Assembly (NCBI RefSeq): GCF_000272405.2
Contig: NZ_AJZM02000064.1
Coordinates: 1 to 38,056 of the forward strand
DNA from: Vibrio tasmaniensis 1F-187
GTDB taxonomy: Bacteria > Pseudomonadota > Gammaproteobacteria > Enterobacterales > Vibrionaceae
Direction: 5' to 3'
DNA length: 38,056 nt
Below the pieces are notes generated by a model. The model was not told the DNA's origin. It worked only from the letters and a program-made list of their open reading frames with translations, and ran no database searches. Position numbers and translations under genes: made by a program. Of the stretch, positions 10,577 to 19,443 are shown piece by piece (position 1 is the stretch's first letter; each line of letters starts with the position of its first letter).

Positions 10577-11249
10577 AATCTCAATCTTAGGCCTAATTTT
10601 AGAAGCTAGCTTACTAGTTAAGATGGTCATGCTAATTCTCATGGGCATGTCTGTTGTTTCTTGGGCGATGATCATCAAACGAAGCAAAGTATTATCTCAA
10701 GCTACTAAACAAACTGACGTGTTTGAAGATAAGTTCTGGTCTGGTGTTGATCTCGCTAAATTGTATCAAGAGAGTAATAAGCGCAAAGACGAACTCTCTG
10801 GTACTGAAGAGATTTTTTACGCCGGCTTTACAGAGTTTGCTCGCCTTCGAAAATCAAATGCAGCGTCTCCAGACTTCATAATGGAAGGCACTGGTCGTGC
10901 AATGCGTGTTGCGGTTGCCCGCGAAGTTGATGAACTGGAAACTAACTTACCTTTTTTGGCGACTGTCGGTTCTATCAGCCCATACATCGGCCTATTTGGT
11001 ACGGTTTGGGGCATCATGCACTCATTCATCGCATTAGGAGAAGTGAAGCAAGCGACATTAGCAATGGTTGCTCCTGGTATTGCAGAAGCACTGATCGCGA
11101 CAGCAATGGGGCTATTCGCTGCGATTCCAGCAGTAATGGCGTACAACCGCTTCAGCAGCCGAGTAGGCAAGCTAGAGCACAACTACGCGACTTTCTCTGA
11201 AGAGTTTCACAGTATTCTTCACCGTCAAGCGATGGCTGGCAGGGAATAA
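10566..11249 (+). CDS. tolQ: Tol-Pal system protein TolQ
   Basis: TolQ is the MotA/ExbB-family inner-membrane subunit of the Tol motor, which uses proton motive force to act on TolA during envelope constriction. The 227 residues show one N-terminal transmembrane helix ([20 protein letters not shown]), a cytoplasmic domain, and two C-terminal helices that include [20 protein letters not shown] and [20 protein letters not shown]. The start is GTG 10566, inside the end of ybgC, so the two are translationally coupled. tolR follows after 3 bases. Confidence 0.97.
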   Translation: MTAEISILGLILEASLLVKMVMLILMGMSVVSWAMIIKRSKVLSQATKQTDVFEDKFWSGVDLAKLYQESNKRKDELSGTEEIFYAGFTEFARLRKSNAASPDFIMEGTGRAMRVAVAREVDELETNLPFLATVGSISPYIGLFGTVWGIMHSFIALGEVKQATLAMVAPGIAEALIATAMGLFAAIPAVMAYNRFSSRVGKLEHNYATFSEEFHSILHRQAMAGRE

Positions 11250-11252
11250 TAG

Positions 11253-11696
11253 ATGGCCGGATACCAACCTAAAAAACGCAAAATGACAGCAGAGATTAAC
11301 GTTGTACCTTACATCGACGTTATGCTTGTTTTGCTGATTATTTTTATGGTGACTTCGCCATTTGTTACTCAAGGCGTAGATGTTGAATTGCCTCAAGCTT
11401 CAACGGCCAAATCTGCACAAGATCTATTGGGTGACGACAACGCGAGTTTCATTATCGTTGAAGTGAACAAAGATGGTGAGCTTGGTTTGAGCGTTAATAA
11501 CGAAGAGGTTCAGCGAGGCTTGTCTCTGGAAGACATTATCGTCCGAGTGAAAGCTGAGCTGTCTCTGAACCCAAATTCTCCAGTGGCGGTTGGCGGTGAT
11601 GCTGCAACGCCTTACGCTGAAGTGGTTATCTTACTTGATGAATTAAGCCGTGCAGGTGTGCCAAAGGTTGGCCTTTTAACGGATATAAGGGAATAG
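11253..11696 (+). CDS. tolR: Tol-Pal system protein TolR
   Basis: TolR is the ExbD/MotB-family partner of TolQ. The 147 residues begin with a basic cytoplasmic tail, then one transmembrane helix (EINVVPYIDVMLVLLIIFMV) carrying the conserved proton-pathway Asp22, then a periplasmic domain ending ELSRAGVPKVGLLTDIRE. AGGGA lies before the ATG. It sits between tolQ and tolA as in other gammaproteobacteria. Confidence 0.97.
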   Translation: MAGYQPKKRKMTAEINVVPYIDVMLVLLIIFMVTSPFVTQGVDVELPQASTAKSAQDLLGDDNASFIIVEVNKDGELGLSVNNEEVQRGLSLEDIIVRVKAELSLNPNSPVAVGGDAATPYAEVVILLDELSRAGVPKVGLLTDIRE

Positions 11697-11709
11697 CTCC
11701 GTAGCATTC

Positions 11710-12777
11710 ATGAAAGCGAATAATAAAAAATCCAATAATTTTAGATCACCGCTTCTTATTTCTCTTGGGCTGCACGTCGTTTTATTCGTTGCGCTCATCT
11801 GGGGAGCGGATTTCACCATGTCAGAGCCAAAGCCTACAGGGCAGATGGTTCAAGCTGTGGTGATTGATCCTCAGTTGGTTCGCCAGCAAGCTCAACAGAT
11901 TCGTCAACAAAGAGAAGCGGCGAGCAAAAAAGAGCAAGAGCGTTTAGATAAACTAAGACGTGAAAGCGAGCGACTTGAAAAAAATCGTAAAGCTGAAGAA
12001 GAGAACATTCGAAAGCTGAAAGAAAAGCAAGCTAAAGAAGCCAAAGCGGCTCGCGACGCGGAAAAGCGTCGAGTTGAAAATGAAAAGCAACGTAAAGTTG
12101 AAGAGGCTCGCTTAAAACAAGAGAAAAAGAAAGCCGCTAAAGCAGAAGCTGATCGTAAGTTGAAAGAAGCCGCGGTTGTGAAAGCAGAAAAAGAACGCAA
12201 GGCAAAAGAAGCGGCCATTGCTAAAGCTGAACAAGAACGCGTGGCGAAAGAAAAAGCCGCGAAAGAGGCCGCTGAAAAAGCTCGTAAAGAAAAAGAAGCC
12301 GCTGAGCGTGCTGAGAAACAACGTATAGCGAAAGAGAAGGAAGCGGCAGCCGCAGCAGAAAAAGCCCGTAAAGCGAAAGAAGCTGCAGCAAGAGCGGAGA
12401 AAGAGCGTAAACAGCAAGAAGCGGCATTGAACGATATTTTTGCTGGGCTTGAAACTGAAGCGACTCAAAACTCTTCAGCTAGACAACAATTTATTAGTGA
12501 TGAAGCGCAGCGTTATGGTGCTATCTATACCCAACTCATTCAACAAAACTTGTTGTTAGAAGACAGCTACAGAGGTCGTTCATGTCGAGTAAACCTAAAG
12601 CTTATTCCAACGGGATCTAATGCGATATTAGGTAGATTGAGTATCTTAGATGGTGACAGTCGCTTATGTGCGGCAACGAAGCGTGCGGTAGCACAAGTGC
12701 AATCTTACCCGTTACCTAAGGACCCAGACATTATAAAATCACTGAAAGACATTAACTTAACTGTATCACCAGAGTAA
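11710..12777 (+). CDS. tolA: Cell envelope integrity protein TolA
   Basis: TolA spans the periplasm and links the TolQR motor to TolB and Pal at the outer membrane. The 355 residues have an N-terminal membrane anchor (LLISLGLHVVLFVALIWG, about residues 15-33), a long Ala/Lys/Glu-rich helical domain (about 55-240, with repeated AKEAAEKARK-like blocks) and a compact C-terminal domain containing RGRSCRVNLKLIPTG. The low-complexity middle gives long spurious open frames on the other strand. The ribosome binding site is weak, so coupling to tolR 13 bases upstream is likely. Confidence 0.96.
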   Translation: MKANNKKSNNFRSPLLISLGLHVVLFVALIWGADFTMSEPKPTGQMVQAVVIDPQLVRQQAQQIRQQREAASKKEQERLDKLRRESERLEKNRKAEEENIRKLKEKQAKEAKAARDAEKRRVENEKQRKVEEARLKQEKKKAAKAEADRKLKEAAVVKAEKERKAKEAAIAKAEQERVAKEKAAKEAAEKARKEKEAAERAEKQRIAKEKEAAAAAEKARKAKEAAARAEKERKQQEAALNDIFAGLETEATQNSSARQQFISDEAQRYGAIYTQLIQQNLLLEDSYRGRSCRVNLKLIPTGSNAILGRLSILDGDSRLCAATKRAVAQVQSYPLPKDPDIIKSLKDINLTVSPE

Positions 12778-12789
12778 AAGGACGAACTT

Positions 12790-14142
12790 GTGTTAAAGAA
12801 ACTATTACTGAGTTTTGTTTTCTTAATAGCTACAAGCAGCCAGTTTGCCCATGCGGCACTGGAGCTGGTTATTACAGATGGTATTAACTCTGCACGACCT
12901 ATCGCTATTGTTCCTTTCCGTTGGGAAGGCGCAGGACCATTGCCGCACGATGTGTCAGCAGTTATCGCTTCTGACTTGCAACGCAGTGGTAAATTCAGCC
13001 CAGTTGCGACAAGTAAAATGCCTCAAACGCCATACAGCGAAACCGAGGTGAATTTTGATGCTTGGACTAACCTAGGTGTTGATTCACTGCTAACAGGTAG
13101 CATCACTAAAAATGCCGAAGGGCAGTATGTGGTGAACTACCAACTGATCGACATTGTTCGTGGTCAACTGACTAAAGGGCAAAGCCGTGCACTAAGCGAT
13201 GAAGGCCAATTAGTACTTTCTAAAGATCATGTGCTGTTCAACAAGAAAGCGACAGTGCCTGGTAAACGCTTGAGAGAGTACGCACACCGAATCTCTGATT
13301 TAGTGTATGAAGAGCTAACGGGTGAGAAAGGGGCGTTTCTAACGCGTATTTCTTACGTAGTTGTGAACGACAAAGACAAATACCCGTACCAGCTTCGTGT
13401 TGCTGACTACGACGGCTTTAACGAGCGTTTGGTGCTTCGTTCTAAGCAACCTCTTATGTCACCAGCATGGTCGCCAGACGGTAAGAAGCTTGCGTATGTG
13501 AGTTTCCAAAATGGCCAAGCTGAAATATTCATAATGAATATTTACACGGGTGAGCGCGAGAAAGTGACGTCATACCCTCGTCATAATGGTGCGCCAAGAT
13601 TCTCGCCAGATGGTAAAACATTGGCGTTGGTATTGTCGAAAACAGGCAGTCTTCAGGTGTACACACTCGACCTTGCTAGCCGTAAGCTGACTCAAATTAC
13701 CCGCGGTCGTTCTAACAATACTGAACCATTCTGGCACCCAGATGGCAAGTCTCTAATTTTCACATCTGATCGTGGTGGTAAACCACAGATTTATAATGTA
13801 AATTTGTCAAATAATTCGACATCTCGTATTACTTGGCAAGGTAGCCAAAACTTAGGTGGCCAGATCACCCCTGACGGACGATTCCTGATTATGGTTAATC
13901 GTAGCAATTCGGGTTTTAACTTGGCTAAACAAGATTTGGAAACCGGTGCGGTTCAGGTGCTAACAAAAACATTGTTAGATGAATCTCCAAGTATTGCACC
14001 GAATGGAGGTATGGTTATCTATAGCTCTATTTACAATAAAACAAACGTACTATCGATGGTTTCTATCGACGGTCGTTTTAAGGCTAGATTACCGGCAACG
14101 AACGGACGCGTAAGAGCGCCTTCGTGGTCACCGTTTCTCTAG
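12790..14142 (+). CDS. tolB: Tol-Pal system protein TolB
   Basis: TolB is a periplasmic protein that binds Pal and the TolA C-terminus. The 450 residues start with a Sec signal peptide ([20 protein letters not shown], cleaved after AHA), then a small alpha/beta domain ([16 protein letters not shown]), then a six-bladed beta-propeller. The propeller is seen as repeated SPDGK/HPDGK units ([54 protein letters not shown]). The start is GTG 12790 with AAAAGGACG upstream. pal follows after a 111-base gap that may hold an extra promoter. Confidence 0.97.
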   Translation: MLKKLLLSFVFLIATSSQFAHAALELVITDGINSARPIAIVPFRWEGAGPLPHDVSAVIASDLQRSGKFSPVATSKMPQTPYSETEVNFDAWTNLGVDSLLTGSITKNAEGQYVVNYQLIDIVRGQLTKGQSRALSDEGQLVLSKDHVLFNKKATVPGKRLREYAHRISDLVYEELTGEKGAFLTRISYVVVNDKDKYPYQLRVADYDGFNERLVLRSKQPLMSPAWSPDGKKLAYVSFQNGQAEIFIMNIYTGEREKVTSYPRHNGAPRFSPDGKTLALVLSKTGSLQVYTLDLASRKLTQITRGRSNNTEPFWHPDGKSLIFTSDRGGKPQIYNVNLSNNSTSRITWQGSQNLGGQITPDGRFLIMVNRSNSGFNLAKQDLETGAVQVLTKTLLDESPSIAPNGGMVIYSSIYNKTNVLSMVSIDGRFKARLPATNGRVRAPSWSPFL

Positions 14143-14253
14143 TTGATTTGATACATTCTTTTAGCTATTGATAGTGTTAACTATTGTGGCATTTAACTAT
14201 CTATAGCACTTAGTCGCTGTAGAAACTAAGTTTGATAACGTAAGGAAAAAAAG

Positions 14254-14796
14254 ATGCAACTTAACAAAGTTCTTAAAGGCTTGATGATTGCACTACCAGT
14301 GATGGCAGTAACGGCATGTAGCTCAACTGATGAAGCAACTTCTGCAACATCTGGCACAGAAAGCAACCAAACAACTTCAGGTTCAGAAGGCAACGTAGAT
14401 ACAACTGTTGTAACGCCAATTGACGCTAACGGTCAACTGTCTGAGCAAGAGCTTAAAGAGCAAGCGCTACGCGAAACTCAAACAATCTACTTCGCATTCG
14501 ATAACTCTACTATCGCTGGCGACTACGAAGAAATGCTTGCAGCTCACGCAGCATACCTAGTTAAGAACGTTGATATGAACGTTACTGTTGAAGGTCATGC
14601 TGATGAGCGCGGTACTCCTGAGTACAACATCGCACTTGGTGAGCGTCGTGCACAAGCTGTAGCGAAATACCTACAAGCTCTAGGTGTTCAAGCAGACCAA
14701 ATCTCTATCGTAAGCTACGGTGAAGAGAAGCCACTTCTTCTAGGTCAATCTGAAGACGTGTACGCTAAAAACCGTCGTGCAGTACTAGTTTACTAA
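14254..14796 (+). CDS. pal: Peptidoglycan-associated lipoprotein Pal
   Basis: Pal is an outer-membrane lipoprotein that ties the membrane to peptidoglycan. The 180 residues have a lipoprotein signal peptide with lipobox AVTAC (lipidated Cys22), a Ser/Thr-rich linker, and an OmpA-like domain with [20 protein letters not shown] and [15 protein letters not shown] for diaminopimelate binding. AAGGAAAAAAAG gives a strong ribosome binding site. Codon use suggests high expression. Confidence 0.97.
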   Translation: MQLNKVLKGLMIALPVMAVTACSSTDEATSATSGTESNQTTSGSEGNVDTTVVTPIDANGQLSEQELKEQALRETQTIYFAFDNSTIAGDYEEMLAAHAAYLVKNVDMNVTVEGHADERGTPEYNIALGERRAQAVAKYLQALGVQADQISIVSYGEEKPLLLGQSEDVYAKNRRAVLVY

Positions 14797-14829
14797 TTTC
14801 AGTAGGCTATATAATTGAGGAATTGCCTC

Positions 14830-15612
14830 ATGTTCAGTAACACAAAGCGAGTCGTTTTGCTTTCGTTACTGGCAAGTGCAGCGAACACTACGTTCGCTGC
14901 ACCAGCTCCAGTATCCGATCTTAATAGCACCGCAACAAATTCATCATCTTCCTCTCGATCAGCATCTAACGAATCAGATATTGAGCGTTTAGAGCGCTTG
15001 CTTCAAAATCGTAATCTCGTTCAGCTTCAAATGCAGCAGCAAATCGACGATATGTCACTGGAGATCAGTGAACTTCGTGGTGAGTTGGAGCGAAACAGCT
15101 ACGATATGAAACAAATGCTCGAGCGCCAACGTGAATTGTTCATTGAACTGGATCGTGTGAGAGGCGAGGTGAAAGCAGCAGGAACAGCAACGGTAGCAGT
15201 AGCAGCGAGCGAAGGTTCTAAGGATGCTTCTGGTACGTTCAGTACTGATGTTGATGAGCAAACCGCTTATCAAAATGCTGTAGATATGATTCTAAAGCAA
15301 CGAGACTACACGGGTGCGATTGCAGCATTCCAAAAGTTTCAAAAAGACTTCCCAGACTCGACCTTCACGCCTAACACCCATTATTGGTTAGGTCAGCTTT
15401 ATTTCGCTAAAAAGCAAGATAAGGAAGCTGTGAAGAGCTTTGCCGCTGTTGTGTCATACAAAGACTCCAACAAGCGCTCTGATGCTCTGGTTAAGCTTGG
15501 TGACATAGCTACGCGTAACAACAACGCGACGCAAGCTAAGAAATATTACCAGCAAGTTGTAACCGAGTATCCAAACAGTGCTTCGGCTAAAGTGGCTAAA
15601 ACCCATTTGTAA
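14830..15612 (+). CDS. cpoB: Cell division coordinator CpoB (YbgF)
   Basis: CpoB is a periplasmic TPR protein that links the Tol system with peptidoglycan synthesis at the septum. From ATG 14830 (GAGGA 8 bases upstream) it has 260 residues: a signal peptide (RVVLLSLLASAANTTFA), a coiled-coil trimerisation segment (about residues 45-105, rich in Glu/Gln/Leu), and C-terminal TPR repeats (AYQNAVDMILKQRDYTGAIA; THYWLGQLYFAKKQDKEAVK; YYQQVVTEYPNSASAKVAK). A TTG at 14815 would add five residues and is less likely. It is the last gene of the tol-pal operon. Confidence 0.95.
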   Translation: MFSNTKRVVLLSLLASAANTTFAAPAPVSDLNSTATNSSSSSRSASNESDIERLERLLQNRNLVQLQMQQQIDDMSLEISELRGELERNSYDMKQMLERQRELFIELDRVRGEVKAAGTATVAVAASEGSKDASGTFSTDVDEQTAYQNAVDMILKQRDYTGAIAAFQKFQKDFPDSTFTPNTHYWLGQLYFAKKQDKEAVKSFAAVVSYKDSNKRSDALVKLGDIATRNNNATQAKKYYQQVVTEYPNSASAKVAKTHL

Positions 15613-15619
15613 ACAAAAT

Positions 15620-15644
15620 AGGGGTGCTCAGGTACCTCTTTTTT
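15620..15644 (+). terminator. Rho-independent terminator of the tol-pal operon
   Basis: The stem AGGGGTGC / GTACCTCT (15620-15627 with 15632-15639, two G-U pairs) has a TCAG loop and is followed by a T-run. It begins 8 bases after the cpoB stop. Confidence 0.75.
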
Positions 15645-15821
15645 ATATCTGATCACTTTCTTTTTGTGTCTACTTCTCTTCTTTGTAATGCCAACGCATC
15701 GCTTTGTTTATGCGTTTTAAGCATTAGTTAGTCATCGCTTGAAACCAATCCTTTTTGATCCCAATCGCTGTCCTGTGTAGAATACTCTAATTCTCGGAAG
15801 AAGTTGCGTAGAGCAAGAGCA

Positions 15822-16883
15822 ATGAGTCATATACTAGATAAAATCGATACAGTTTACCCGTTTCCGCCTAAGCCAGTTCCACTGAGCGACGCTCAGAAGC
15901 AGGCCCACATCGCAAACATCAAAACACTACTTCAAGAAAAAGATGCAGTTCTAATTGCACACTACTACACAGATCCTGAAATTCAGGCCCTGGCTGAAGC
16001 AACTGGTGGTTTTGTTGGCGATTCATTAGAAATGGCTAAGTTTGGTAACCGCCATTCTGCAAGCACTTTGATCATCGCTGGCGTTCGTTTTATGGGGGAG
16101 TCAGCAAAGATTCTTACACCTGAAAAACGCATTCTAATGCCAACACTAGAAGCTGAATGTTCTCTTGATCTTGGCTGTCCTGCAGACAAATTTACAGAAT
16201 TTTGTGATGCTCACCCTGACCATACAGTGGTTGTATACGCGAATACCTCTGCGGCTGTTAAGGCTCGTGCAGACTGGGTAGTTACGTCGAGCATCGCTTT
16301 AGAAATCGTTGAAAGCCTAGACGCTGAAGGCAAACCCATTATTTGGGGCCCAGATCGTCACCTAGGTTCTTACATCGCAAATCAAACTGGCGCTGACATG
16401 TTGCTTTGGCAAGGTGAGTGTATTGTTCATGACGAGTTCTCAGCTGATGCTTTGAAGAAAATGAAATCAGTATACCCAGAAGCGGCTATTTTGGTTCACC
16501 CAGAATCACCAGCAAGCGTGGTTGAACTGGCTGACGCTGTTGGTTCAACAAGTCAACTGATCAAGAAAGCAAAAGAGTTGCCTCATCCACAGATGATTGT
16601 CGCGACAGACAAAGGTATCTTCTTCAAAATGCAGCAACTGGTTCCTGAAAAAGAGCTGATTGAAGCGCCGACAGCAGGTGCCGGTGCAACTTGTCGAAGC
16701 TGCGCGCATTGCCCTTGGATGGCAATGAACGGCCTTGAAGCGATTGAAAATGCGCTTGAGAATGGTGGCGAGCAACACGAGATCTTCGTTTCTGACGAAC
16801 TGCGCGTGAAGTCCCTTATCCCATTGAACCGCATGCTAGATTTTGCTGAGCAGCTTAACGTGCAAGTGAAAGGCAACGCTTAA
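15822..16883 (+). CDS. nadA: Quinolinate synthase NadA
   Basis: NadA condenses iminoaspartate with dihydroxyacetone phosphate to quinolinate in NAD synthesis and uses a [4Fe-4S] cluster. With start ATG 15822 the 353 residues place the three cluster cysteines at E. coli numbering: Cys113 (AECSLDLG), Cys200 ([10 protein letters not shown]) and Cys297 in the motif CRSCAHC (291-297). [18 protein letters not shown] near the N-terminus is typical. A TTG at 15804 would add six residues without family support. No tRNA gene lies between cpoB and nadA, unlike E. coli. Confidence 0.96.
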   Translation: MSHILDKIDTVYPFPPKPVPLSDAQKQAHIANIKTLLQEKDAVLIAHYYTDPEIQALAEATGGFVGDSLEMAKFGNRHSASTLIIAGVRFMGESAKILTPEKRILMPTLEAECSLDLGCPADKFTEFCDAHPDHTVVVYANTSAAVKARADWVVTSSIALEIVESLDAEGKPIIWGPDRHLGSYIANQTGADMLLWQGECIVHDEFSADALKKMKSVYPEAAILVHPESPASVVELADAVGSTSQLIKKAKELPHPQMIVATDKGIFFKMQQLVPEKELIEAPTAGAGATCRSCAHCPWMAMNGLEAIENALENGGEQHEIFVSDELRVKSLIPLNRMLDFAEQLNVQVKGNA

Positions 16884-16960
16884 TCTAATGACGTGAGGTT
16901 ATAAATAATCCAATATTTATAACTATGCAGTCTTTATAATGTGGTGCATTTGTCATCATT

Positions 16961-16989
16961 AAAAAACCAGCCGCAGTGCTGGTTTTTTT
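16961..16989 (+). terminator. Rho-independent terminator of nadA
   Basis: The stem AAAAACCAGC / GCTGGTTTTT has a short loop and a seven-T tail. It marks the end of the conserved housekeeping block. Confidence 0.88.
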
Positions 16990-17260
16990 GTATCTGAATA
17001 TTAGCCTCTATCTAGTCTGACTAGTAGCTGCTGTTTGCATTAGATATGTACCAATCGTAGCAAATACCACTATTAGCAATACCAATAATAGTAAACAACG
17101 GGTAAGCCTAGCTTGTTAATCACTCGGTAACATCGTTAGAAATTTTGATTGTAGAATAACGACTTATCGAAGTTTCTTGTCGAAAATAGCTGCCTTGTTC
17201 TTAAGCCTTTTTCCTGAGAGTTTTATGCTCACTTACTTACTGTGACTGACATTAATTTTT
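16990..17260. other. Gene-free junction between nadA and the siderophore locus
   Basis: These 271 A/T-rich bases lie between the nadA terminator and the end of the transporter gene. I see no open frame with family support, no tRNA, no clear terminator for the transporter and no insertion-sequence ends. An imperfect repetition of a TAGCAA(A)TACCA-like string occurs around 17056-17090. Confidence 0.5.
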
Positions 17261-18463
17261 CTACGCTATTTCCGTATCAGTGTGTTCAAATTGAGAATTG
17301 AATTTAGATTGATTCATGAGTACGAACAGAAATAGTCCGGCCATCAGCGAAGCGGCGACCCAATATGGGAGGCTTTGGTTGTATTGATAAAGTATCGTTG
17401 CAGTGATTGGCCCCACAATGGAAGATAGCCCTTGGATGGCAGAAATTGTACCTGCAGCTGCACCTTGTTCGTTCATATCTACTGAGTTGGCGGTGATAGC
17501 TTGTATCGCCGGAAACAAGAGTCCCAACCCTATTGCCATAAATATATAGCCTGTAATAAGAAGCGTAGCTGAGTGTGCTACTGACACAATACCGAGGCCA
17601 GCACATGCCATTATTGGACCCATCATGAAACTCTTTAGTAATACGTTGTTTTTCATTTTGGCTAAGAAAGCTTGTGTGATGCCTAACGTGATTCCAGTGA
17701 TGGTCAAAACGATACCAGACAGCTGAGCTGCTTGTTCCGATGTATCTCGGATGCGGTCGAGTATTAAAAATCCAATGATGATCTGGGCTGTTATAACAGC
17801 AAACATACAAGCGAACATAGCGAGTGCCGGGAAGCGAAGTCGTTGGTCAAAAAAGCTTAGAGTATTCTCGGAAGGCTCGTGGATTATGGTTGTTTCTGGT
17901 AAGCGGATCTTGATAGTAACCCAGGCGATGAATGGGAATACTGACAATACGTACAACGGCAGTGTCAGAGAGTATTGAGATAACATTCCACCTAAAGCTG
18001 GCCCTGCAACTAGCCCTATTGCACTTGCTGCCCCAATACTTGCCATGGCACTTTGTCGCTCTTTGGGCGAGGTAATATCTGCCACTAACGCAGTGCTAAT
18101 AGGCGTAATAGCCGCTAAAAACAGGCCGACGAATGTGCGAGCAACGATCATTCCTATGAGTATGATGAGTGAGTGAAAGGTTGTTTTCAGGGATAGATCT
18201 AGCCATATCGTCATGAGGATAAAAGAGCACGCATAGCCTAAAGTAGCGACTAGCAATACGGGTTTTCGTCCCTTCTTGTCACTGGTCTCCCCCCATTTTT
18301 TTGCGCTAAGAAGCCAAGCTATTCCCGACATAGCGACCACCAAGCCACCATGCCATTCCATTAAACCAACTTCGCGAATAATCGGACCGATCACTGGAAT
18401 GATCGACATCATCGCTGTCATACAGACAGCGTTTAATACAAATAACTGTTTAATAGTACTCAT
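17261..18463 (-). CDS. MFS transporter, probable siderophore exporter
   Basis: The 400-residue product is a 12-helix major facilitator superfamily protein of the inner membrane. Motif A is present between helices 2 and 3 as GETSDKKGRKPV, and hydrophobic segments recur through the sequence (for example LILIGMIVARTFVGLFLAAI and LLITGYIFMAIGLGLLFPAI). Proton-driven exporters of this type move catechol siderophores out of the cytoplasm in other clusters (EntS is the model). That role is inferred from its position inside the cluster and its Fur-like box at 18544-18562, shared with the divergent hydrolase gene. The start at 18463 has only a weak ribosome binding site. A drug-efflux role cannot be excluded. 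Confidence 0.85.
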   Translation of the reverse strand: MSTIKQLFVLNAVCMTAMMSIIPVIGPIIREVGLMEWHGGLVVAMSGIAWLLSAKKWGETSDKKGRKPVLLVATLGYACSFILMTIWLDLSLKTTFHSLIILIGMIVARTFVGLFLAAITPISTALVADITSPKERQSAMASIGAASAIGLVAGPALGGMLSQYSLTLPLYVLSVFPFIAWVTIKIRLPETTIIHEPSENTLSFFDQRLRFPALAMFACMFAVITAQIIIGFLILDRIRDTSEQAAQLSGIVLTITGITLGITQAFLAKMKNNVLLKSFMMGPIMACAGLGIVSVAHSATLLITGYIFMAIGLGLLFPAIQAITANSVDMNEQGAAAGTISAIQGLSSIVGPITATILYQYNQSLPYWVAASLMAGLFLFVLMNQSKFNSQFEHTDTEIA

Positions 18464-18543
18464 AAAGTGGCTTTTTTAGTTTGGCTACAATGTACGGAGC
18501 ATCAAATATACAACCGATATAATACCAATAAAAGCATTAATGG

Positions 18544-18562
18544 AAAAGATTATCATTATCAG
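18544..18562. promoter_or_regulatory. Fur box between transporter and hydrolase genes
   Basis: AAAAGATTATCATTATCAG reads on the other strand as CTGATAATGATAATCTTTT, sharing GATAATGATAATC with the Fur consensus GATAATGATAATCATTATC. It lies 81 bases from the transporter start and 36 bases from the hydrolase start, placed to control both. Confidence 0.85.
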
Positions 18563-18597
18563 TTAAATTAATTGAAAGAGTTCGAAGTGGAAGAAAA

Positions 18598-19374
18598 ATG
18601 ATAAATACAAGTAGTTATATAAACGTCAATGGCTCAACTATATATTACGAGATATCGGGTAATCTTACTGGTGAACCGCTGTTGATGCTTCATGGTGGAC
18701 TTGGGTCAATCCATGAATTAGAGCCGTTACGCAAGTATTTATTCGACAATTATCAATTAATAAGTCTCGATTTGCGTGGACATGGTAAGTCGGAGCTAGG
18801 GGGGTTACGACTTAGTTACAGCCAGTATCAGCAAGATGCTCATTCCGTACTCGACGCTTTAGGAATTAAGCAATATTCGATATTTGGTTTCAGTGATGGC
18901 GGCATTGTAGGCTACCGCTTAGCCGCTCAAGAACCAAATAGGGTTTCTTGCTTGGTGACACTCGGTTCACAATGGCAGGTGAATATTGATGATCCATCTA
19001 TGAAACTATTATCCAGTTTAACTCCGGATTTTTGGCGCAACAGGTTCTCTGACGACGTTGCTTTGTACGAGGCAACTAACCCAGAACCAGATTTTCCTAA
19101 GCTGGTTGATGCAGTTAAAGAGGCTTGGTTTGATAAAACGGCGTCGGGTTATCCTTGTGGTTTAGTTGAACAGATTCTTTGTCCAACATTGATTATGAGA
19201 GGGGATAACGATTTTATATTTTCTCTTGATGAGGCAGTGGCTTTAAAAGGCAAAATTTCTGGCAGCTGTTTTGCCAACATTCCGCAGACAGCACATGCGT
19301 CACATCAAGAAGCACCTGATATTGTAGGTTCAATGATCAAGCGCTTTCTGTCGCAACATGGCAACAATAAGTAG
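18598..19374 (+). CDS. Alpha/beta hydrolase of the siderophore locus
   Basis: The 258-residue product has the alpha/beta hydrolase fold. The visible features are the oxyanion-hole motif LMLHGGLGS (about 29-37), DLRGHGKSE, the nucleophile elbow GFSDGG with the catalytic Ser, the acid region MRGDNDFIF, and a C-terminal His in AHASHQEAP. The length and motifs are those of a small soluble esterase, lactonase or thioesterase. It lies under the Fur-like box and 69 bases ahead of the VibH homologue, so a role in siderophore synthesis (editing thioesterase) or turnover is reasonable but unproven. It does not show the Fes/IroE family features I would recognise. Confidence 0.8.
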   Translation: MINTSSYINVNGSTIYYEISGNLTGEPLLMLHGGLGSIHELEPLRKYLFDNYQLISLDLRGHGKSELGGLRLSYSQYQQDAHSVLDALGIKQYSIFGFSDGGIVGYRLAAQEPNRVSCLVTLGSQWQVNIDDPSMKLLSSLTPDFWRNRFSDDVALYEATNPEPDFPKLVDAVKEAWFDKTASGYPCGLVEQILCPTLIMRGDNDFIFSLDEAVALKGKISGSCFANIPQTAHASHQEAPDIVGSMIKRFLSQHGNNK

Positions 19375-19443
19375 AACGTACTTTGTTATTGATGCAGGTG
19401 CGTGCGGCTTACGAATAACTTAATCAATTGGGTAAAAAGCATA

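Noticed and set aside
11904..12468. Several long minus-strand and alternative-frame open frames across tolA
   Set aside because: They arise from the Ala/Lys/Glu-rich low-complexity repeats of tolA; the translations are Phe/Ser/Leu-rich with no family resemblance.
15613..15821. tRNA genes between cpoB and nadA, as in E. coli
   Set aside because: No cloverleaf or tRNA-like conserved TTCGAATC arm was found in this gap; only a terminator and A/T-rich sequence.
17304..17810. 168-codon overlapping minus-strand frame inside the MFS gene
   Set aside because: It is in another frame of a clear 12-helix transporter, is rich in Cys, His, Tyr and Arg, and has no recognisable domain.
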